Below, piece by piece: positions 59,216 through 64,000 of a stretch of DNA of 64,000 nt. Each line of letters begins with the position of its first letter. Positions within the stretch are counted from its first letter, which is position 1. The stretch lies in NCBI GenBank assembly GCA_018362935.1, contig JAHALQ010000001.1:1-64000 (forward strand). The letters are read 5' to 3'. This DNA comes from Pseudomonadota bacterium. Lineage in GTDB: Bacteria; Pseudomonadota; Alphaproteobacteria; RF32; CAG-239. The notes beneath the pieces are model-generated. The model saw only the letters and a program-made list of their open reading frames with translations. It was not told the DNA's origin and made no database searches. Both the position numbers and the translations under genes were made by a program.

Positions 59216-60103
59216 ATGTCTGACGAAACGAAAAATGAAGTATCTTTTTGCAGTTTTGTAAGCAGCCTTTTTAAACACAAACAGCCTGAAACCGTCCGCG
59301 AAACGATAGAAGACCTGATTGAAGAAGCTGACGGCGGCCAGGAGTTTTCCGAACACGAACAGCTCCTGCTCAACAATATCTTATGTCTGCGCGACAAAAA
59401 ATGCGGCAATGCCATGATTCCGCGCGCCGACATCATCGGTTTTCCCAAAGACGGCAACATCGGCGATCTTGCCGAACTGATGGTTACCAAAGGCCACTCG
59501 CGTATTCCGATTTACGGAGAATCGCTTGACGATGTTATCGGCATTGTTCACGTTATCGACCTTGTCAAATGCCTGCTAAATGGCAGAAAAGACGTTAAGG
59601 TTTCAGAAATTGTCACCAATAACGTCAAATTTGTTTCGCCGTCCATGCGCGTGCTGGATTTGCTGCGCCAGATGCAGTTTCAAAAAGTCCACATGGCCAT
59701 GGTTGTCGACGAATACGGCGGCATTGACGGCCTTGTCACCATTGAAGACTTACTTGAGGAGATTGTCGGCGATATTGAAGACGAATATGATTTTGATGAA
59801 AACCACGTCATCGCCGTGCAGGAAAGCGGTGAAATTGTTGCCGACGCCAAAGCCGAACTGGATGAAATTAAAGAACAGACCGGCCTGGATCTGACCTCCG
59901 CTCTTAATGAAGATGAAAAAGAAGATATAGACACACTTGGCGGGCTTGTTTTCCAGATAGCTCAGCGAATCCCCTCCCGCGGCGAGATTATCGACGGTGC
60001 CGGCGGAATAAAATTTCGTATTCTTGAAGTTGACCCGCGCCGGATTAAAAAGGTGTTGATAATGCTGCCTAAGGAGATTCCAACTGTCGCTGCTTCTAAA
60101 TAA
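59216..60103 (+). CDS. corC: CorC-type CBS-domain protein (YbeX)
   Basis: 295 residues. Two CBS repeats ([14 protein letters not shown]..., [29 protein letters not shown]) and the CorC-HlyC C-terminal domain. No membrane segments. The family is tied to Mg/Co homeostasis and, in this cluster, to ribosome metabolism. It starts three bases after ybeY and its 3' end overlaps the proposed lnt start. Confidence 0.94.
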   Translation: MSDETKNEVSFCSFVSSLFKHKQPETVRETIEDLIEEADGGQEFSEHEQLLLNNILCLRDKKCGNAMIPRADIIGFPKDGNIGDLAELMVTKGHSRIPIYGESLDDVIGIVHVIDLVKCLLNGRKDVKVSEIVTNNVKFVSPSMRVLDLLRQMQFQKVHMAMVVDEYGGIDGLVTIEDLLEEIVGDIEDEYDFDENHVIAVQESGEIVADAKAELDEIKEQTGLDLTSALNEDEKEDIDTLGGLVFQIAQRIPSRGEIIDGAGGIKFRILEVDPRRIKKVLIMLPKEIPTVAASK

Positions 60104-61613
60104 AATACTGCGTTATCCAAAGCTTGCGGCTTTCTTCTGCGGCTGGCTGAGCGTCGCCGCCCTGCCGCCTTTATATATTTTTCCGCTGCTTTTTGTTTCT
60201 GTCAGCCTTTTGATTTACCTGCTTAACCGGAGTCCTTCGCCTAAAACGGCTTTTATCCGCGGCTGGTGTTTCGGTTTTTCCTTCTTTTCTTTTGGGCTGT
60301 CGTGGATTGGCAACGCGGTCTTAATAGACAATACCTTTTTAAGCTGGCTTTATCCGCTTATTTTTCTGGCCTGCGGCATTTTCTTCGGATTATTCGTTGC
60401 CGTTCCGGCCTGGCTGTCCTTTTACTTTCGTAAACCGGTGGCGCAATATTTGGCATTTTGCGCGCTGGTCGTCCTTTTTGAATGGCTGCGCAGTTTCTTT
60501 TTGACCGGCTTCCCGTGGAATCTTTGGGGAACGGTTTTGGCTTTCAGCACGCCTTTGATACAGCTTTCCTCTGTCGGCGGAACCTATCTGTTGTCACTCA
60601 TGGCGCTGCTGATATGCGGCGCACCTTTTTTATGGCTGGCAGCCCTTGACAGAAGGCATTTGATGTTAAGCGGCGGCATAATTGCTTTGCTGGGCAGTTT
60701 CTTAACCGTTTTTGGCCTTTGGCGCCTTTCTTTTGAAACGCAAACCCCGTCATCAACCGTTATCCGCATCGTTCAGCCCAGCATACCTCAGACATTCAAA
60801 TGGGACAACGCCAGCCTGGAACAAAATCTTGACTCTTATATAGAATTGTCGCGCCAAAAACCGCTCGACGGGGTCAGCGCCGTCATCTGGGGTGAAACGG
60901 CTTCGCCTTTTCCGTTGGATATTGATAAAGCCCATAATTATAAGGTTCGCGCAGCCATACCCGATAGCGGCTATCTCATTACCGGCCTCGTCCGTTATCA
61001 TTTCAAGAACGGCGGCAGCCGTGCTTCCAATTCGATGATGGTTTTTGATAAAAGCGGTAATCCGGCGGCTTATTATGACAAGTCGCACCTGGTGCCTTTC
61101 GGCGAATACATCCCGCTCCGCAGCTGGCTGCCGGACTGGCTGCGGCCGCTGGCCAACACTGTCGGTACCTTCACGCCCGGAAAAGGCCCCGAAGTAATAT
61201 CCCTGCCCGGCCTTCCGGATTTGGGCGCCATAATTTGTTATGAGGCGATTTTTCCGGGACGGATAATCAATCCTGACCATCGGCCGCAATGGGTCATCAA
61301 TCCGACCAACGACGGCTGGTACGGCGATTCTTTCGGCCCCCGCCAGCATTTCGTCGCCACGCGTCTGCGCGCGGTGGAAGAAGGGGTTACTATTGTTCGC
61401 GCGGCCAACAACGGCATCAGCGGTGTCATTTCGCCCTACGGCACCGTCCTTGCCAGGCTGAATCTGAACCAAAAAGGCGTGGCAGACGCCGCGCTACCTG
61501 CCCAAATGTCATTCCCGACGCCCTATGGCAAATATGGCAATGTTATCATATTGTTTATATGCACTTTTTTACTATACATTGCATTTCTCATTCGCCCCAA
61601 ACCCAACAAATAG
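60084..61613 (+). CDS. lnt: Apolipoprotein N-acyltransferase, probable CTG start
   Basis: Reading from CTG at 60084 gives 509 residues, the normal length. That CTG has AAGGAG seven bases upstream, and the frame upstream of the first TTG (60210) encodes the expected first membrane helices (KLAAFFCGWLSVAALPPLYI). No ATG or GTG lies in this stretch. The nitrilase-type triad is E271 (WGETASPF), K333 (YDKSHLVPFGEY) and C385 (IICYEAIF). Lnt N-acylates lipoproteins in the inner membrane. The start overlaps corC by 20 bases. Confidence 0.9.
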   Translation: MSLLLNKILRYPKLAAFFCGWLSVAALPPLYIFPLLFVSVSLLIYLLNRSPSPKTAFIRGWCFGFSFFSFGLSWIGNAVLIDNTFLSWLYPLIFLACGIFFGLFVAVPAWLSFYFRKPVAQYLAFCALVVLFEWLRSFFLTGFPWNLWGTVLAFSTPLIQLSSVGGTYLLSLMALLICGAPFLWLAALDRRHLMLSGGIIALLGSFLTVFGLWRLSFETQTPSSTVIRIVQPSIPQTFKWDNASLEQNLDSYIELSRQKPLDGVSAVIWGETASPFPLDIDKAHNYKVRAAIPDSGYLITGLVRYHFKNGGSRASNSMMVFDKSGNPAAYYDKSHLVPFGEYIPLRSWLPDWLRPLANTVGTFTPGKGPEVISLPGLPDLGAIICYEAIFPGRIINPDHRPQWVINPTNDGWYGDSFGPRQHFVATRLRAVEEGVTIVRAANNGISGVISPYGTVLARLNLNQKGVADAALPAQMSFPTPYGKYGNVIILFICTFLLYIAFLIRPKPNK

Positions 61614-61747
61614 AAGGGTTTTGGCAGCTTTTGCCGCTTTTCCATAAAATTCCGCTAATATAATATGTTATATAAAAAATCTATTGACGAAACCTCTCTA
61701 AACTCTTATCTTGATATCAAACAAACTTTATAAGGACCATATAAAAA

Positions 61748-62239
61748 ATGATAAAGATTGCTCCAAAAAAATCCAGCCGCGGACGCACGCCTCTTGGCGA
61801 GCCAAATCCCATTGACGTCCACGTCGGAAATCGTATCCGGCTCAGAAGAACCCTTCTCGGGATGAGCCAGGAACGCTTGGCATCGCTGCTGGGGCTGACA
61901 TTTCAACAAGTTCAGAAATACGAACGCGGGATGAACCGTGTCGGAGCATCGCGTTTATGGGACATCAGCAAGGTTTTGGAAGCACCGATTGGTTTTTTCT
62001 ACGAAGATATGGATAAAATCGTCGCCAACCAGAGTCCGCGCATGTTCAGCTCGGCTGAAGAAGCCCACGCCGTCTTACACGAAGACGAAGAAGAATACCT
62101 GACCGATCCGATGCAAAAACAGGAAACGATTGAACTGGTTAAAGCTTATTACAAAATTCCCAATCGCAAGGCTGCCAAGCATTTATTCGATTTGATAGTC
62201 GCCATGTCCAAATCGACATATAACAACAATGAAGAATAA
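61748..62239 (+). CDS. XRE-family transcriptional regulator
   Basis: 163 residues. HTH domain (about 25-80): VGNRIRLRRTLLGMSQERLASLLGLTFQQVQKYERGMNRV. The C-terminal part is acidic then helical and ends in a short Asn/Glu tail. The same regulator type lies between lnt and metK in many alphaproteobacteria, where relatives such as PraR control surface and quorum traits. AAGGACC lies about nine bases upstream of the ATG. A terminator follows, so metK may have its own promoter or depend on read-through. Confidence 0.92.
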   Translation: MIKIAPKKSSRGRTPLGEPNPIDVHVGNRIRLRRTLLGMSQERLASLLGLTFQQVQKYERGMNRVGASRLWDISKVLEAPIGFFYEDMDKIVANQSPRMFSSAEEAHAVLHEDEEEYLTDPMQKQETIELVKAYYKIPNRKAAKHLFDLIVAMSKSTYNNNEE

Positions 62240-62253
62240 AAAGACGATACGTG

Positions 62254-62285
62254 AAAAAAAAGCTGGCTTTTCGCCGGCTTTTTTT
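62254..62285 (+). terminator. Terminator between the HTH regulator and metK
   Basis: AGCTGGC / GCCGGCT with a TTTTC loop, extended by A/T runs on both sides (7 A, 6 T). No SAM riboswitch could be seen between it and metK. Confidence 0.85.
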
Positions 62286-62323
62286 ATTATATATATCTGA
62301 ATACAATTTACGGGATATTTTTT

Positions 62324-63487
62324 ATGTCATACTTTTTCACAAGCGAATCAGTTTCCGAAGGGCATCCGGACAAAGTTTGCGACGCCGTTTCCGACAGCCT
62401 GCTTGACCTGTATCTGTCGCATGACGCGCGCGCCAGAACGGCCATAGAGGTCATGGCCACAACCAACAAGATTATTCTGTCCGGCGAAATCAGCTCTTCC
62501 TGGCAGCCGGCAGCCGACGAACTTAACCGCGCGGTTAAAGAAACCATATCGCGTATCGGGTACAACCAGCCTGATTTTTCGGCAGAAACCGTCGATATTG
62601 AAAATTACCTTCATTCCCAGTCTTCCGACATCGCTCTTGGGGTTGACCGCATGGGTGCCGGCGATCAGGGTATTATGTTCGGCTATGCCCGCCGGGAAGA
62701 GGGCTTTGCCACCGATTACATGCCGCTGCCGATTTATCTGGCGCATAAAGCGCTGTATGATCTGAGCATCAGCCGCCATAACCGTTCGATCCCCGGCATA
62801 GAACCGGACTCTAAAAGTCAGTTTACGGTCGAATATGACAACCTCGGCAAACCGCAGCGCATATCCAAAATTGTCCTCTCGACACAGCATAATTCCGAGC
62901 TGACATCGGAAGAAGTGCGCGGAATTGTTCTCAAACAACTGCAAAAATCCGTTCCCGAAAACTTAATGCCGGACAACGTTAATATCCTAATCAACCCGAC
63001 CGGGCGGTTTGTTATCGGCGGCCCTGCCGGAGATACAGGACTGACCGGCCGCAAGATTATTGTCGATACTTATGGCGGCGCCGCGCCTCACGGCGGCGGA
63101 GCTTTTTCCGGCAAAGACCCGACCAAGGTTGACCGTTCGGCCGCTTATATGATGCGTTATCTTGCCAAAAACATTGTTGCCGCCGGTTTGGCCAAAGAAT
63201 GCCTGTTGCAGGTTTCTTATGCCATCGGTGTCGCCGAACCACTGTCTTTATACATCGATACCAAAAACACGGCCGTTGTCGATGAGCAGCGGATTTTGAA
63301 CATTGTTCATGAAATGGTGAACCTGACGCCGGAAGGCATTATCAAATATCTTGGCCTGCGCCGCCCCATTTACAGCCAGACCAGCGCATACGGACACTTT
63401 GGGCGCCGTCCGGACGACTGCGGGCGTTTCAGCTGGGAAAAACTCGACTTGGTAAAGGACTTGAAAAATGCTTTTAACATCCGATAA
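62324..63487 (+). CDS. metK: S-adenosylmethionine synthetase
   Basis: 387 residues. ATP-binding FTSESVSEGHPDKVCDAVSD, VDRMGAGDQGIMFGYA, GDTGLTGRKIIVDTYGG and GGGAFSGKDPTKVDRSAAYM are the family signatures. It makes SAM from methionine and ATP, feeding methyltransferases such as RsmA, RsmB and TrmB in this window. Its 3' end overlaps trmB by 20 bases. Confidence 0.98.
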   Translation: MSYFFTSESVSEGHPDKVCDAVSDSLLDLYLSHDARARTAIEVMATTNKIILSGEISSSWQPAADELNRAVKETISRIGYNQPDFSAETVDIENYLHSQSSDIALGVDRMGAGDQGIMFGYARREEGFATDYMPLPIYLAHKALYDLSISRHNRSIPGIEPDSKSQFTVEYDNLGKPQRISKIVLSTQHNSELTSEEVRGIVLKQLQKSVPENLMPDNVNILINPTGRFVIGGPAGDTGLTGRKIIVDTYGGAAPHGGGAFSGKDPTKVDRSAAYMMRYLAKNIVAAGLAKECLLQVSYAIGVAEPLSLYIDTKNTAVVDEQRILNIVHEMVNLTPEGIIKYLGLRRPIYSQTSAYGHFGRRPDDCGRFSWEKLDLVKDLKNAFNIR

Positions 63488-64000
63488 ACCCAAATTTTAC
63501 GGACGCCGTCAGGGGCGCCGCATCCGCAAAGCCAAAACTTCGCTGCTTGATAATTTTCTGCCGCGGATTGAAATAAACAAAAACACTGTATTTAAAAAAG
63601 AGGAACTGTTCGGAACACCGGTTTCGAAAGTATACCTCGAAATCGGTTTCGGCAACGGCGAACATTTGGCCGGACAGGCGCTGCGCAATCCCAATATCGG
63701 CTTTATCGGCGCCGAAGTCTTTAAAAACGGCGTCGCCAACCTGCTCACGCTGATAACCGGAATTAAAGAAGGCGCCGATATTACTGAAGATGTCAAACTG
63801 TTGCCGGAACGGGTTGACAACATCCGTATTTTCAGCGATGACGTCCGCCTGCTTTTCGCGCGCATCCCCGACAATTTCATAGACAAACTGTTTGTGCTGT
63901 TTCCCGACCCCTGGCCCAAAAAACGCCATGCCTCACGCCGTTTTATCAACCCGGATAATCTGCGGGAAATTGCCCGCATATTAAAACCCGGCGGCATCTT
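63468..64000 (+). CDS. trmB: tRNA (guanine-N7-)-methyltransferase TrmB (partial)
   Basis: The first 177 residues before the window end. FYGRRQGRRIRK at the start, SAM motif YLEIGFGNGEHL and the family-specific FPDPWPKKRH-x-x-R-R-F-I are all present. It methylates G46 of tRNAs. The ATG lies inside the metK 3' end with AAAGGA seven bases upstream. Confidence 0.95.
   Translation, partial: MLLTSDKPKFYGRRQGRRIRKAKTSLLDNFLPRIEINKNTVFKKEELFGTPVSKVYLEIGFGNGEHLAGQALRNPNIGFIGAEVFKNGVANLLTLITGIKEGADITEDVKLLPERVDNIRIFSDDVRLLFARIPDNFIDKLFVLFPDPWPKKRHASRRFINPDNLREIARILKPGGI

Noticed and set aside
62240..62323. SAM riboswitch upstream of metK
   Set aside because: Only about 38 bases lie between the terminator and metK, and no SAM-II or SAM/SAH-type pattern could be seen.

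Overview
The window reads as a stretch of an alphaproteobacterial chromosome, most likely from an uncultured, fermentative, host-associated (gut-type) lineage. This is inferred from gene content and order, with no marker-gene search possible. Alphaproteobacterial signatures are leuS-lptE-holA, lnt-HTH-metK-trmB, miaB-phoH-ybeY-corC, lptF-lptD-surA-rsmA, AddAB recombination and a Mic60/mitofilin-like protein. A trimeric NAD-linked [FeFe]-hydrogenase and a glycogen synthase point to anaerobic fermentation with carbon storage. No tRNA, rRNA, CRISPR array or intact transposase was found.

Layout. 1-830: the end of a phage-tail-fibre-like protein, then a repeat-rich gap. 830-2020: rpsF-rpsR-rplI (minus). 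2.1-9.1 kb (plus): a small secreted protein, comM, a lipoprotein with a degenerate trypsin-like domain, hslVU, hemW. 9.1-15.2 kb: DUF378 protein, methyltransferase, a 1317-residue Cys-rich beta-helical secreted protein, a DMT-type transporter. 15.2-15.8 kb: a gene-poor gap holding a structured RNA, a decayed HTH gene and two long palindromes. 15.8-19.8 kb: leuS-lptE-holA (minus). 20-24.7 kb: rsmB, a ketopantoate-reductase-like gene and a membrane/TPR gene pair. 24.7-32.7 kb (minus): trxA, addA, addB, rdgB, rph. 32.8-36.3 kb: a palindrome, an over-long glgA, grpE, a small HTH gene and a second copy of the structured RNA. 36.3-40.4 kb (minus): hydrogenase operon. 40.5-45.7 kb: outer-membrane biogenesis genes and rsmA. 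45.8-47.8 kb: an internally duplicated protein, a receiver protein, a YqaA-type membrane protein. 47.8-56.2 kb: nth, tsaD, mitofilin-like, CBS protein, aroK, xerD, folD, DUF167, yggT, and two uncharacterised helical/TerB-like genes. 56.4-64 kb (plus): miaB, phoH, ybeY, corC, lnt, HTH regulator, metK, trmB (cut by the window end).

Two non-coding systems stand out. First, two paralogous structured RNAs (15221-15382 plus; 35997-36145 minus) share a promoter, a fold supported by compensatory base changes and a terminal intrinsic terminator. Each lies directly upstream of a ribosome-binding site and an HTH-type reading frame: intact at 35726-35965, decayed at 15408-15504. Together they look like a duplicated RNA-plus-regulator module. 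Second, a family of about 125-bp imperfect palindromes occurs six times, only between genes. Some copies are in tandem, and two overlap the stop codon of the adjacent gene (glgA and the hydrogenase large subunit).

Most other genes are housekeeping: translation, LPS and lipoprotein export, double-strand-break repair and proteolysis. They are tightly packed, with many 1- to 4-bp overlaps. Several conserved neighbours are absent where they are often found (pdxA between surA and rsmA; aroB next to aroK; hrcA near grpE), so gene order has been partly rearranged.
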